Positions 1 through 8,422 of a DNA stretch of 64,000 nt are shown here, one piece after another. The translations under genes and the position numbers were made by a program. The notes beneath the pieces are model-generated. The model made no database searches. It was given only the letters and a program-made list of their open reading frames with translations, and was not told the DNA's origin. Within the stretch, counting starts at the first letter, position 1, and each line of letters begins with the position of its first letter. The stretch is from the NCBI GenBank assembly GCA_913060515.1, contig CAJXRZ010000005.1:94642-158641 (forward strand), given 5' to 3'. Source of the DNA: an uncultured Pseudomonadota bacterium. GTDB lineage: Bacteria > Myxococcota_A > UBA796 > CAJQPC01.

Positions 1-1344
1 CACCTTGTGTACGGCAATGGGCCGCCCCAGTTGGTCTTCAAAGTAGGCTTCCATCGAGTAGGTGGCGATGCAGTAAGCGGTGCCCTGGCCGCCGCGCCAG
101 AGGCCCATCATCCAAGGATCGATGTCCACTTGGATGCAGCGGTCCACCACCCAGAGCTCTGCCCCTTCCGGCAGCTCAGCGACCTGGTCCACCACGCCCG
201 AGGTCAAGCTGCGGTCCATCTTTGCAGCCAAGGACCATGCCCGATCTGGGCGCACCAATGGCGAGCCTGGCAGCAGTAGGATGGCCAGGAGAATTCCAAG
301 CCCTTTGCCCCAGGGCGTTCTGCAGATCGCTGCACACACCAAGAGCACAAAGCCCGTGAGCGGCAAGTAGATGGTTCGACGTGAGAAGGCCGCGGTCAAG
401 CCGAGCAGCAGCATCGGCAGGAGCACCAGTAGAAATCCCAGGCGCACGCTGGCCTCGTCCCGGCCAGCGTACGCCAGACCCAGCAGGCCGAAGGTCGCCA
501 TGCCGCCAAAGAGGTACTGCTGGATCTTGGAAGGAAAGGCTGCCTGCAATGGCTCCGCCCATCCCGCTCCCAGCAGCTCCAGGGCCCCAGCACGCAGCAC
601 GTTGCCCAGGCCTTGGGGGCGCAAGGTAGAGCTGGCGTAGCCTCCCATCCCTCCCAAGACCTGGGTGCGCACGATCAAGTACAGGGCTGTAAAGGCCGCC
701 ATGAGCCCCAGGGCGTAGAGCGCCCGCCTTGGACCGTGTCTGTCCCAGAGCAAGGCCACCAGCACGGGCATCCCGGCGAGCATGGTCTCTTTGGCACCCA
801 GCGCGACGATGGCCAAGATTGCCGCAGAGACGGCCCGGCCCTTCATGCCCAGGAGCAGCGCACCCAGCACAAGGGCGCTGCCCAGAAGATCTGGGCTACG
901 GTCCACCGCGGGCACCACATCCAAGCCCAGCGGATGCAAGCCCAAGAGGGCCCCAGCGGCGAGGGCCTCCCAGCGGCTGCCACCGAGGCGTCGGGCCAAG
1001 GCGGCCACCAGACCGACACAGCAGAGGTGCAGCAACAAGCTCGCGCCCTGCCAGCCCGCCCCCCAGGTGCCGAACACACCCCGCAGTGCGCCAAACCAAA
1101 GCATGGAGGTCGGACGGTAGAAGTTCGCGTTGTCGCCAGCAACGCCCATCGTCAGAGGCGAGCTCACCAGGCCCCACACATCGGCGAGGCTCTCGACCTT
1201 TGCGCCGGCCACATTGGCCCAACCGTCCACGCAGTTGATTCCGAGGGCGGGGGTGAAGCGATAGGCCCAGAGAACGCAGCCCAGCACGAGCAGCCAAGCC
1301 AAGATTGTCTCTGGATGCTTGGGCCAGCGGCCCCTATCGAACAT
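1..1344 (-). CDS. Multi-pass membrane glycosyltransferase-like protein (GT-C/TMTC type), C-terminus outside window
   Basis: An open frame of 448 codons starts with ATG at 1344, overlaps the end of asd by 11 nt and runs off the left edge without a stop. The translation begins with a short basic head, then a hydrophobic segment (about residues 14-30), a long extracytoplasmic loop and at least seven more hydrophobic stretches up to about residue 350. A polar region follows. The motif [16 protein letters not shown] near residue 75, then [18 protein letters not shown] and [19 protein letters not shown], resembles the YRP and HP-x-x-x-E-x-V-x-x-x-x-x-R-x-D-L-L patterns of TMTC-like and PMT-like GT-C transferases, which use lipid-linked sugars. 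The acceptor is unknown. It is the last visible gene of the LapA-to-asd operon. Membrane nature is clear; glycosyltransferase activity is inferred from motif similarity alone. Confidence 0.72.
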   Translation of the reverse strand, partial: MFDRGRWPKHPETILAWLLVLGCVLWAYRFTPALGINCVDGWANVAGAKVESLADVWGLVSSPLTMGVAGDNANFYRPTSMLWFGALRGVFGTWGAGWQGASLLLHLCCVGLVAALARRLGGSRWEALAAGALLGLHPLGLDVVPAVDRSPDLLGSALVLGALLLGMKGRAVSAAILAIVALGAKETMLAGMPVLVALLWDRHGPRRALYALGLMAAFTALYLIVRTQVLGGMGGYASSTLRPQGLGNVLRAGALELLGAGWAEPLQAAFPSKIQQYLFGGMATFGLLGLAYAGRDEASVRLGFLLVLLPMLLLGLTAAFSRRTIYLPLTGFVLLVCAAICRTPWGKGLGILLAILLLPGSPLVRPDRAWSLAAKMDRSLTSGVVDQVAELPEGAELWVVDRCIQVDIDPWMMGLWRGGQGTAYCIATYSMEAYFEDQLGRPIAVHKV

Positions 1345-2362
1345 CAAGCAGTCCGCGGTCCCGCAACAGTTCCAGGTTGGCCACGGCGGCACCTGCTGCA
1401 CCGCGCACGGTGTTGTGGGTCAGTGCGTAGAACTTGAGCCCCATCACAGGGCACTGCTCCACCCGTCCGATGGAGACAGCCATGCCTTGGCCGCGGCCAA
1501 TGTCCAGCCGTGGCTGTGGCCGGTCACGCCGCTCCAGAACGTGGAAGAGGGGCTTGGGCAGGCTGGGCAAGTCCAAGCCCGTCTCAAAGCTGCGCCAGGC
1601 CTGGATCGCTTGCTCAGGCGAACAGGGCCGCTCCGTACGCACCTGCGCTGAGACCAGGTGCCCGTCCGCAGTGGCGACACGCACACAGCGCGCCGAGACT
1701 GCAAAGTCGGCCGACTTGTCCATGGTGCCCAAGAGCTTCTGTGGCTCGATGGCCAGCTTCTCTTCCTCATTTCCAGGGTGTGGATGCACGTTGCCCACCA
1801 TGTCCCAGGCGCTCTCCCCTGGGTAGCCGGCACCAGAGACGGCCTGCCAGGTGCTCACGCAGACCGCCTTTACACCGAACTGCTGGTGCAGCGGCGCGAG
1901 GGCCAGTGCGAGCGGAATCGCGCAGCAGTTCGGGTTGGTCACGATGTAGCCCTGTCCCGGCTGACGCTTGATCAGGCCCAGGTGAGCGGCGTTGACCTCG
2001 GGGATGACCAGAGGCACTGAGGGGTCTTCACGGTAGGCCGATGCGTTGGAGACGACGGCGAATCCGCTGGCTCTAAACTCTGCTTCAACCGCGCGCGCTG
2101 CGCTGCTGGGCATGGCGCTCAGGGCCACACGCATGCCGCTCAAGACTTGTGGATCGCAGGCCTGAACCACCATCTCTTCGATCCCAGGGGGCGGGTCTCC
2201 CGGCAAGCGCCAGACACAAGCCTGTCCATAGGCTTGTCCGGCGGAACGCTCAGAGGCACACAAGGCCCCGATAGAGAACCACGGGTGGTCCGCGAGACAT
2301 TGAATCAGGCGTTGGCCCACCATTCCGGTGGCGCCCAGAATGGCGACGGGGATCTTGGACAT
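1334..2362 (-). CDS. asd: Aspartate-semialdehyde dehydrogenase
   Basis: This enzyme reduces 4-aspartyl phosphate to aspartate semialdehyde with NADPH, the branch step toward lysine, diaminopimelate, threonine and methionine. The 342-residue protein has an N-terminal nucleotide-binding motif ([10 protein letters not shown], residues 10-19), the catalytic cysteine in NPNC (Cys146) and the catalytic histidine in TADGH (His235). Its form, with SNASAYR and VPLVIPEVN before the cysteine, fits the archaeal/fungal-type Asd branch rather than the E. coli type. The ATG start overlaps the xerD stop by one base (TGATG), so translation is probably coupled. The next gene starts inside its last codons. Confidence 0.95.
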   Translation of the reverse strand: MSKIPVAILGATGMVGQRLIQCLADHPWFSIGALCASERSAGQAYGQACVWRLPGDPPPGIEEMVVQACDPQVLSGMRVALSAMPSSAARAVEAEFRASGFAVVSNASAYREDPSVPLVIPEVNAAHLGLIKRQPGQGYIVTNPNCCAIPLALALAPLHQQFGVKAVCVSTWQAVSGAGYPGESAWDMVGNVHPHPGNEEEKLAIEPQKLLGTMDKSADFAVSARCVRVATADGHLVSAQVRTERPCSPEQAIQAWRSFETGLDLPSLPKPLFHVLERRDRPQPRLDIGRGQGMAVSIGRVEQCPVMGLKFYALTHNTVRGAAGAAVANLELLRDRGLLDVR

Positions 2363-3270
2363 CAGCGGCCTCGCGGGTGGCTCTGTTCATGTACTCGGCG
2401 CAGGCGCTCCCGAGCAACGTGTGTATAGATCTGAGTGGTCGAGATGTCGGCATGGCCGAGCATCGCTTGTACGGCCCGCAGGTCGGCGCCGTGCTCGAGC
2501 AAGTGGGTCGCGAAGCTGTGACGCAGCTTGTGCGGGGAGACCCGGTCCTGGGGCAGGCCCGCGTTTAGAGCGTGGCGCTTGATTCGAACCCAGAAGGCCT
2601 TGCGTCCGATGTGACCGCCTCTGGGGCTGGGAAAGACCCAAGGCAGCGCATTGTGTGGGTCCAGCTGCCAGCGGGGCCCTTGGATCCAATCCGCCAATGC
2701 GCGGGCCGCGATGGGTCCTGTAGGAACCAAGCGCTCCTTGTCGCCTTTTCCGGTGACCTGGAGCAGACCTCGGTCTAGGTGCAGGTTCTTGCGCTGCAAG
2801 CTGACCATCTCGGTGACGCGAAGCCCAGTGCTGTAGAGCACCTGGAGCAGGGTCCGGTCGCGTTGACCAATGACTGTGCCCGCATCTGGGGCGTTGAGGA
2901 GGGCGCTGACTTGCTCCTGTGAGAGCACGCTTGGCAGCGGCTGGGAGAACTTGGGCGCCTGAATCAGCAGGCTTGGGTCAACTTCCAACAAGCCCTCTCG
3001 CACCAGAAAGCGAAAGAGCTGGCGGAAGCTGCTGCGGTGACGACTCACGGTGCGCATGGAGCGGCCCGAGTCCAGTAGGTGGCCCATGTAATGGGCCAAG
3101 TGCTCTCGCTGCACCTCACTGGGCCGCTCAAGACCCTGCTTGGTCAGGTAGAGACGGAGCTCTGAGAGGTCGCTGGCGTAGGCCGTCAGGGTGTTCTGGG
3201 CCAAACGCCGTTCAACGCGTGCGTAGCTCAAGAAGCCCTCGACCGCATCGTCCATCGGGCCCAGAGCCAT
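2362..3270 (-). CDS. xerD: Tyrosine recombinase XerC/XerD
   Basis: A site-specific tyrosine recombinase of 302 residues, the usual Xer length, expected to resolve chromosome dimers at dif. The N-terminal SAM-like core-binding domain (about residues 8-95) precedes the catalytic domain. All catalytic residues are visible: Arg151 (TGLR), Lys175 (GKGDKER), His247 and Arg250 ([10 protein letters not shown]), His273 ([10 protein letters not shown]) and nucleophile Tyr282 (IYTHV). It lies between mutS and asd with one-base overlaps on both sides, so it is a chromosomal housekeeping copy and not an integron or phage integrase. XerC and XerD cannot be separated with certainty from sequence alone; the symbol is the more likely choice. 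Confidence 0.92.
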   Translation of the reverse strand: MALGPMDDAVEGFLSYARVERRLAQNTLTAYASDLSELRLYLTKQGLERPSEVQREHLAHYMGHLLDSGRSMRTVSRHRSSFRQLFRFLVREGLLEVDPSLLIQAPKFSQPLPSVLSQEQVSALLNAPDAGTVIGQRDRTLLQVLYSTGLRVTEMVSLQRKNLHLDRGLLQVTGKGDKERLVPTGPIAARALADWIQGPRWQLDPHNALPWVFPSPRGGHIGRKAFWVRIKRHALNAGLPQDRVSPHKLRHSFATHLLEHGADLRAVQAMLGHADISTTQIYTHVARERLRRVHEQSHPRGR

Positions 3271-5840
3271 CAGCCCAAGTCCTTGAGTCTATACAAGGCA
3301 TCCAAGGCCTCGCGGGGACTCATCGCATCTGGGTCCAGCGCCGCCATGGCCTCGCGCAGTGCATCGCTCTTGGGGGCCGGTGCAGGCACAGCCTTGGCGC
3401 TTCCGAAGAGCGAGAGCTGAGGTCCCGGATGGGCAGACTGGTGCTTCTCCAACTCGACCAACAGGGTCTTGGCCCGCTCCACGACAGGCTGTGGCATACC
3501 CGCCAACCGCGCACACTGGATGCCGTAGCTTCGGGAGGTGCCTCCCTCTCGCAGGCGCCGCAGGAAGAGGATTCGGTCCCCCCACTCGCTCACGGCGACG
3601 GAGACATTGGCTACGTTGGGCCGGGTCTGGGCCAGCTCCAACAGCTCGTGGTAGTGGGTCGCAAACAGGGTGCGGGCTTTGACCCGGTCATGCAAGGCCT
3701 CGGCGACCGCCCAAGCGATGGCCAACCCGTCGTAGGTGGACGTGCCTCGGCCGATCTCATCGAGGATGACCAAGCTTCGCTCGGTGGCGTGGTGCAGGAT
3801 GTTGGCCGTCTCGGACATCTCCACCATGAAGGTGCTGCGTCCGGTGGCCAAGTCATCGCTGGCGCCCACCCGGGTGAAGATCCGATCGCAGATGCCGACC
3901 ACCGCGAGATCGGCGGGCACGAAGCTCCCGATCTGGGCCATCAAGACGATGAGCGCGGTCTGGCGCATGATGGTGCTCTTGCCGCTCATGTTTGGACCGG
4001 TCACCAACAGGATCTGTCGGCCTTCCGGCTCCAAGCGCAGATCGTTGGGCACGAAGGCCTCGTCCAAGGACATGCGCTCGACGACAGGGTGACGTCCGGC
4101 GTCGATCTTGAGGCTGCGGGAGACGTTGATCTGCGGACGGGTGTAGCTGCCCTGCCCTGCGAGCTCGGCCAAGGCCCCAAAGACGTCCAACTCGGCCACA
4201 CAGCGTGCGATGCTCTGGAGACGCGGCACGGCTGCCGAGAGCTCTTCCCGCAGCTCCACGAATCGTCCGTGCTCCAGGCCTTTGCGGCGCTCGTCGGCGC
4301 CCAGGACCTTCTCCTCCAACTCCTTGAGCTCCGGGGTGATGTAGCGCTCGGCGTTGCTGAGTGTCTGCTTGCGCAAGTAGTGCTCAGGCACCTTGTGCAG
4401 GTTGGACCTGGAGACCTCGAGAAAGTAGCCAAAGACCTTGTTGTAGCGAATCTTCAGGGAGCTGATACCGGTCTCGCTTCGCTCCCTGGCCTCCATCGCC
4501 GCGATGATGGACTTGCCCTCGCGGGCCATGTGGATGAGCTCATCAAGTTCAGCGTCAAAGCCGCCCTTGAATAGGCCGCCGTCCGTCAGCGCGATGGGCG
4601 GCTCGTCCACCAAGCTGGTCGTGATTCGCTCGGCGACGTCCGCTGCCGGATCAGGGGGGATGAGGTGCTGCAGGGCGCCCTTCCCATCCACTGCAGCCTG
4701 CACTTGGGGAAGCGCACGGAGAGAGGTTCCGAGCCGTACCAGATCCCGCGCGTTGGCTGTGCGTTGGGCCAGCTTGGAGCTCAAGCGCTCAATGTCCGAG
4801 ACCTCCTTGAGGGCAGCGACCAAGCTCTCTTGTGCCTGGCGGTCTGCAAGGAGCTGCTCCACGGCGTCCAAGCGGGCGTCGATTCGGGCCTTGTCCAGCA
4901 GCGGATACGCCAGCCACTCCCGCAGCATGCGGCCGCCCATGGCCGTGGAGGTGCGGTCCAGCAGCCCGAGGAGCGTTCCGGCCTTGCCGGTGCCCATCAA
5001 GGGTTTGAAGAGCTCGAGGTTCCGGCGTGTCGCGCCATCCAAGACCATAAAACCGTTGACTGAATAGGGCCGAATCCGCCGCAGGTGAGGCAAGTCGCCG
5101 CGCAGATTGCTGGTGGCGTAGTCCAGAACTGCGACGGCGGCCGCCAGGGCTGGACCGAGCTCCTGGGCGCCAAAGCCGGTCAGGTCGCGAACGCTCAAGC
5201 GCCTGGACAGCTCCTGCCGCGCGGCGCCCACATCAAAGCGGGTGTCGTGCACAGGATTCTGGTGCACACCCCGCAGAGCTTCGTGCAGTTCCGGGTCTTG
5301 GGCCAAGCTCTCGGGCAGCACGACCTCCCTAGGGGAGATGCGACCCAGCTCCTCGATGACCTGCGCCTTGCTGGCAGGCTCAGTGACCCGCAAATCGCCC
5401 GTGGTCACGTCGAGCAGGGCCAAGCCCCAGGATGGCTCATGCAGTACGCCAACAAGCCAGCAGGCCTCGCGTGGCGCGCCGGACTCAGGGTCCAAGGCCA
5501 CGCCAGGGCTGACCACACGGACGATGTCTCGCTTGACCAGACCCTTGGCCTGCTTGGGGTCCTCCACCTGGTCTGCGATGGCGACCTTGTGGCCCTTCTC
5601 GACCAAAGTCTGGATGTAGCCCCGGGCAGCGTGGTGCGGCACGCCAGCCATGGGAATGGGGTCCGGCGCTCCCTTGTTTCTGCTGGTGAGGGTTAGCTCC
5701 AAGAGCTCCGATGCGATGCGGGCATCGTCGAAAAAGAGCTCATAGAAGTCCCCCATCCGGAAGAAGAGGATGGCGTCCGGCACTTGCTCCCGCAAGGTCA
5801 TGTACTGCCGAAACATGGGGGTGTCGCGGCCGCCGCTCAT
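3270..5840 (-). CDS. mutS: DNA mismatch repair protein MutS
   Basis: This 856-residue protein recognises base mismatches and small loops and recruits MutL. The mismatch-wedge motif is present as Phe32-Tyr-Glu34 in GDFYELF. The lever and clamp domains occupy roughly residues 260-560. The ABC-type ATPase has Walker A GPNMSGKST (615-623) and Walker B VILDEIGRGTSTYDG (from about 691). It is full length for MutS1. The start ATG overlaps the rsmB stop (ATGA) and its stop overlaps the xerD start. The partner mutL lies about 9 kb upstream in the same strand block. Confidence 0.97.
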   Translation of the reverse strand: MSGGRDTPMFRQYMTLREQVPDAILFFRMGDFYELFFDDARIASELLELTLTSRNKGAPDPIPMAGVPHHAARGYIQTLVEKGHKVAIADQVEDPKQAKGLVKRDIVRVVSPGVALDPESGAPREACWLVGVLHEPSWGLALLDVTTGDLRVTEPASKAQVIEELGRISPREVVLPESLAQDPELHEALRGVHQNPVHDTRFDVGAARQELSRRLSVRDLTGFGAQELGPALAAAVAVLDYATSNLRGDLPHLRRIRPYSVNGFMVLDGATRRNLELFKPLMGTGKAGTLLGLLDRTSTAMGGRMLREWLAYPLLDKARIDARLDAVEQLLADRQAQESLVAALKEVSDIERLSSKLAQRTANARDLVRLGTSLRALPQVQAAVDGKGALQHLIPPDPAADVAERITTSLVDEPPIALTDGGLFKGGFDAELDELIHMAREGKSIIAAMEARERSETGISSLKIRYNKVFGYFLEVSRSNLHKVPEHYLRKQTLSNAERYITPELKELEEKVLGADERRKGLEHGRFVELREELSAAVPRLQSIARCVAELDVFGALAELAGQGSYTRPQINVSRSLKIDAGRHPVVERMSLDEAFVPNDLRLEPEGRQILLVTGPNMSGKSTIMRQTALIVLMAQIGSFVPADLAVVGICDRIFTRVGASDDLATGRSTFMVEMSETANILHHATERSLVILDEIGRGTSTYDGLAIAWAVAEALHDRVKARTLFATHYHELLELAQTRPNVANVSVAVSEWGDRILFLRRLREGGTSRSYGIQCARLAGMPQPVVERAKTLLVELEKHQSAHPGPQLSLFGSAKAVPAPAPKSDALREAMAALDPDAMSPREALDALYRLKDLG

Positions 5841-7051
5841 GCCTGATGCACCAGACGTGCCGCGTAGAAGGCGTCCTCATGCGACTGAGGTGGGGCAGTC
5901 TCAAGCTCCGCGTCCAAGCGCCACTCAGGCCGACGGGAGAGAAACTCCTCCACAACGTCCCGGCCCTCTTCAGGCTCCGGAGAGCAGACCGCGTAGACAA
6001 GGCGGCCACCTGGCTTGACCCGCAGGGAGGCGTTGGCCAGGATGACACCCTGCAAGAGGCTCTGGGCAAGCGGGTCGGATGCTTGCCGTGACCAACGGAT
6101 CTCCGGGTGCCTGCGGGTGGTGCCAAGACCCGTACACGGTGCGTCCACCAGCACGGCGTCAAAGGTGCCGAGCTGAGGTTGGTCCTTGTTCCAGTCCACC
6201 TTCTCCAAGGCGGCTTGGAGGCCTGTTCGGTCCAGGGACTCCTGGACACGCTCCAGACGCGAGAGCCGCCGGTCCGTAGCGACGACATCTGCCCCTTGCG
6301 AGGCCAAGCGCAGGGTCTTGCCACCCGGCGCAGCGCAGGCATCCAAGACGCGCTCGCCGGTCTGCGCCTCGAGTAGGTCTGCTGCCGCGGCCGCAGCCGG
6401 GTCCATCACCCACCACGCACCACTCTCAAAGCCAGGCAGCTCGTCGACCCGGCCCTTGGCATCCACCCAGCGAACACCGGGGACAAGCACACCGTTGGCT
6501 GTGGCCGGCTCTCCTTCCGGAGCCTCGGAGTCCGCAGTGGCCAAGCAGACCGCCAGCGGTGCAGCCTCCGCCATCCGGGCGCACCATGCTGTGACCGCCT
6601 CCTCCCCGTAGCGCTCCTTCCAGCGCCGAACCATCCAGTTGGGATGGTCCAGCAAGGGGTCGTCGGGCAAGTAGCCTGCTCCGCCCTTGCGCAGCACTGC
6701 GTTCACGAAGCCTGCGGCCCGGGGCCGTCTCAGCACGCGTGTGAGCTGAACAGCCTGGTCCACCGCCGCGTGGGGCGGCGTGCGCATGCAGTGGAGCTCA
6801 AAGAGCCCGATACGCGCAGCCACGCGCACGTTCGGGTCCAGCTTGTGAACCGGGTCCCGGGCGAAGGCGCCCAGGAGCTTGTCCAAGGCCCCGCGACGGC
6901 GCAGCACGCCGAAGGTCAGTGCCCGGGCCAGACCCATGTCCTTGCTGCCGGGCTCGATGGCGTCCAAGAGCGCGTCATCGGCGTGGTAGCCCTTCTCGGC
7001 TCGCATCAGAGCACGAGCCGCCGCGAGTCGGCCGGGGTTCAAGATGGGCAT
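5837..7051 (-). CDS. rsmB: 16S rRNA (cytosine-C5) methyltransferase RsmB/Sun
   Basis: It methylates a cytosine of 16S rRNA (C967 in E. coli) using S-adenosylmethionine. The 404-residue protein has an N-terminal NusB-like domain (about residues 5-130, ending near RAAGFVNAVLRK) and a C-terminal Rossmann methyltransferase with the SAM loop DACAAPGGKT (237-246). Both family cysteines are present: Cys296 in DAPCTGLGTTRRHPEIRW and Cys346 in VYAVCSPEPEEG. Its ATG overlaps the stop of the DsbA-like gene (TGATG) and its stop overlaps the mutS start. Confidence 0.94.
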   Translation of the reverse strand: MPILNPGRLAAARALMRAEKGYHADDALLDAIEPGSKDMGLARALTFGVLRRRGALDKLLGAFARDPVHKLDPNVRVAARIGLFELHCMRTPPHAAVDQAVQLTRVLRRPRAAGFVNAVLRKGGAGYLPDDPLLDHPNWMVRRWKERYGEEAVTAWCARMAEAAPLAVCLATADSEAPEGEPATANGVLVPGVRWVDAKGRVDELPGFESGAWWVMDPAAAAAADLLEAQTGERVLDACAAPGGKTLRLASQGADVVATDRRLSRLERVQESLDRTGLQAALEKVDWNKDQPQLGTFDAVLVDAPCTGLGTTRRHPEIRWSRQASDPLAQSLLQGVILANASLRVKPGGRLVYAVCSPEPEEGRDVVEEFLSRRPEWRLDAELETAPPQSHEDAFYAARLVHQA

Positions 7052-7977
7052 CAGGGAATCTTCTCCAGAGCCACCAAGCGGGCGACCTGTTCATGAAGCG
7101 GCACACCGCGGATCCGCCAGCCATTGACGAAGTAGCAAGGCAGTCCCCGCACACCGACCGCTTGGCCGGCGTTGACGTGGCTCTGCACACTCTTTCTAAG
7201 AGGCGCATCCACCATTGCAGCTCGGAACTTGGCCATGTCCAGATCCAGGGACTCCCCCATCGTGACCAAGGCCATTCGATCCAAGGAGGCCTCGGGCTTG
7301 AGCAAGAGCGCGTTCATCTCTTCAAACTTGCCCTGCTCGCTGGCCGCGAACGCGGCCCGGGCAGCCAAGCCAGCGCTCTCGTGGCGCTCGGGGTGCCAGA
7401 AGAGGGGCCGAACACTCAGCTCCGGATACTCTGCCTGAATGTCCAGAGCAGCCTGCCAGGAGTCGGCGGCGAAGGGGCTCTCATAGTCCAGGACCACCCA
7501 GAGGGTCACGGCGCCGCCTGCCGACGGCTTCCCCTCAAGGATAGGTCCCTTCAACTCGGGAATATCTACCCAACCCTGCTTGAACTTGAAGCTGTCCAAG
7601 ACGAGCTTGTTGTCGGCGCCGTCAGCCAACATCTGGCCCGCGAGCCAGCTCACCTTTTGCTGCGCTGGGCACTCGCCGTAGCACTCGGCCGCTGAGCGTC
7701 CCTGCTCGATGCAAGATGCGCAGGCCCCGTAGCTCTGGTTGCTCGCAGCGAGCAAGGTCGCGTGCAGATTGGGGTCCAAGTCTGCCTTCAAGGCATCGGG
7801 TAGCTCTTCCACCGTTCCACGAACAAGAGGGAGGCGACCGTCCGCGAGGCGACGCTGTTCGGGGGTCAGCGCGACAGCCGCATTCGGACTCGAACGGGTG
7901 CTCGAGATGGGCTCGACAATGTCCGGCCCTGCCGACTCATCAGGAGTGCAGGCGAGCAGGGAGATCCACAAGAGCAT
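7051..7977 (-). CDS. DsbA-like thioredoxin-fold lipoprotein lacking the CXXC pair
   Basis: A 308-residue exported protein. The very short signal ends in a lipobox (SLLAC, lipidated Cys10). A linker region holds four cysteines (86, 89, 99, 103). From about residue 155 a DsbA/DSBA-like thioredoxin fold follows. The active-site segment reads DYESPFA (164-170), where active members of this family have DxxCPxC, so the two catalytic positions are Ser167 and Ala170. The cis-proline loop GVRGLPCYFVNG is kept (Pro280). This suggests a binding or chaperone-like role, or a redox role moved to the N-terminal cysteines; neither is shown. The gene follows the LapA-like gene by 8 nt. Confidence 0.8.
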   Translation of the reverse strand: MLLWISLLACTPDESAGPDIVEPISSTRSSPNAAVALTPEQRRLADGRLPLVRGTVEELPDALKADLDPNLHATLLAASNQSYGACASCIEQGRSAAECYGECPAQQKVSWLAGQMLADGADNKLVLDSFKFKQGWVDIPELKGPILEGKPSAGGAVTLWVVLDYESPFAADSWQAALDIQAEYPELSVRPLFWHPERHESAGLAARAAFAASEQGKFEEMNALLLKPEASLDRMALVTMGESLDLDMAKFRAAMVDAPLRKSVQSHVNAGQAVGVRGLPCYFVNGWRIRGVPLHEQVARLVALEKIP

Positions 7978-7985
7978 GGGCTATC

Positions 7986-8270
7986 TCAGGTCCAGGGGTC
8001 GGACTGTCCGCCACCGATTGGAATCGGTGCGGCTGGCGTGCGGCTTCGCAGCACCAGAGTGGCGATCACCCCAGCGAGCAGACCCAGGCCAAAGGTGATT
8101 CCCATCAAGGCTGGGATTGCAACGGGCTCTGCGAGCTCGAATGCAAACAGCCCTGCGTTCAGGGACAGACCGGTCACGCGGCTTGCGTTCTGGACGGCAA
8201 AGAGGGCCGTAGGCAGGCCACCCAGGACCAGCAATACAGCCGAGACGATGAGCTTGATCTTGATGTTCAC
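7986..8270 (-). CDS. LapA-domain (DUF1049-like) small membrane protein
   Basis: A 94-residue inner-membrane protein. I chose the GTG start at 8270 because AGGAG lies six bases upstream; an in-frame ATG at 8315 with GGAAGG before it would add 15 polar residues. The first hydrophobic helix (IVSAVLLVLGGLPTALFAVQ) is followed by the FAVQNASRVT motif, which matches the FxxQN pattern of LapA-type proteins, then a second long helix (PALMGITFGLGLLAGVIATL) and a short polar tail. LapA of E. coli works with LapB in regulating LpxC turnover, but this family is broad and no lapB is adjacent. It is first in the operon after the rpsA hairpin. Confidence 0.7.
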   Translation of the reverse strand: MNIKIKLIVSAVLLVLGGLPTALFAVQNASRVTGLSLNAGLFAFELAEPVAIPALMGITFGLGLLAGVIATLVLRSRTPAAPIPIGGGQSDPWT

Positions 8271-8342
8271 GAGCGCTCCTGCGTGCTGACTATCACGCTG
8301 AGCCTCATCATTCATGAACCCTTCCACGGATGCCCACAACGC

Positions 8343-8376
8343 AAGAGAGGCAAGGGATTGCTCCCTTGCCTCTCTT
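8343..8376 (-). terminator. Perfect 15-bp hairpin after rpsA
   Basis: Positions 8343-8357 and 8362-8376 are perfect inverted repeats of 15 bases around a 4-base loop, 47 nt downstream of the rpsA stop. There is no long U tract beyond the stem in either direction, so it may act as a stem-only or 3'-end-stabilising structure. It separates rpsA from the LapA-like gene. Confidence 0.75.
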
Positions 8377-8422
8377 CATCTCAGGGCGCCTTCAAATGAA
8401 GGCGACTTGGATCGACTCGAAC

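Noticed and set aside
2362..3270. XerD as a sign of a mobile element or integron
   Set aside because: The gene is embedded between mutS and asd with one-base overlaps and no attachment site or cargo is adjacent; this is a housekeeping recombinase.
2919..4574. Plus-strand open frame of 551 codons inside mutS
   Set aside because: It is antisense to the conserved MutS ATPase and clamp region. In GC-rich genes with strong third-base bias the opposite strand often has few stops; the translation has no recognisable motifs.
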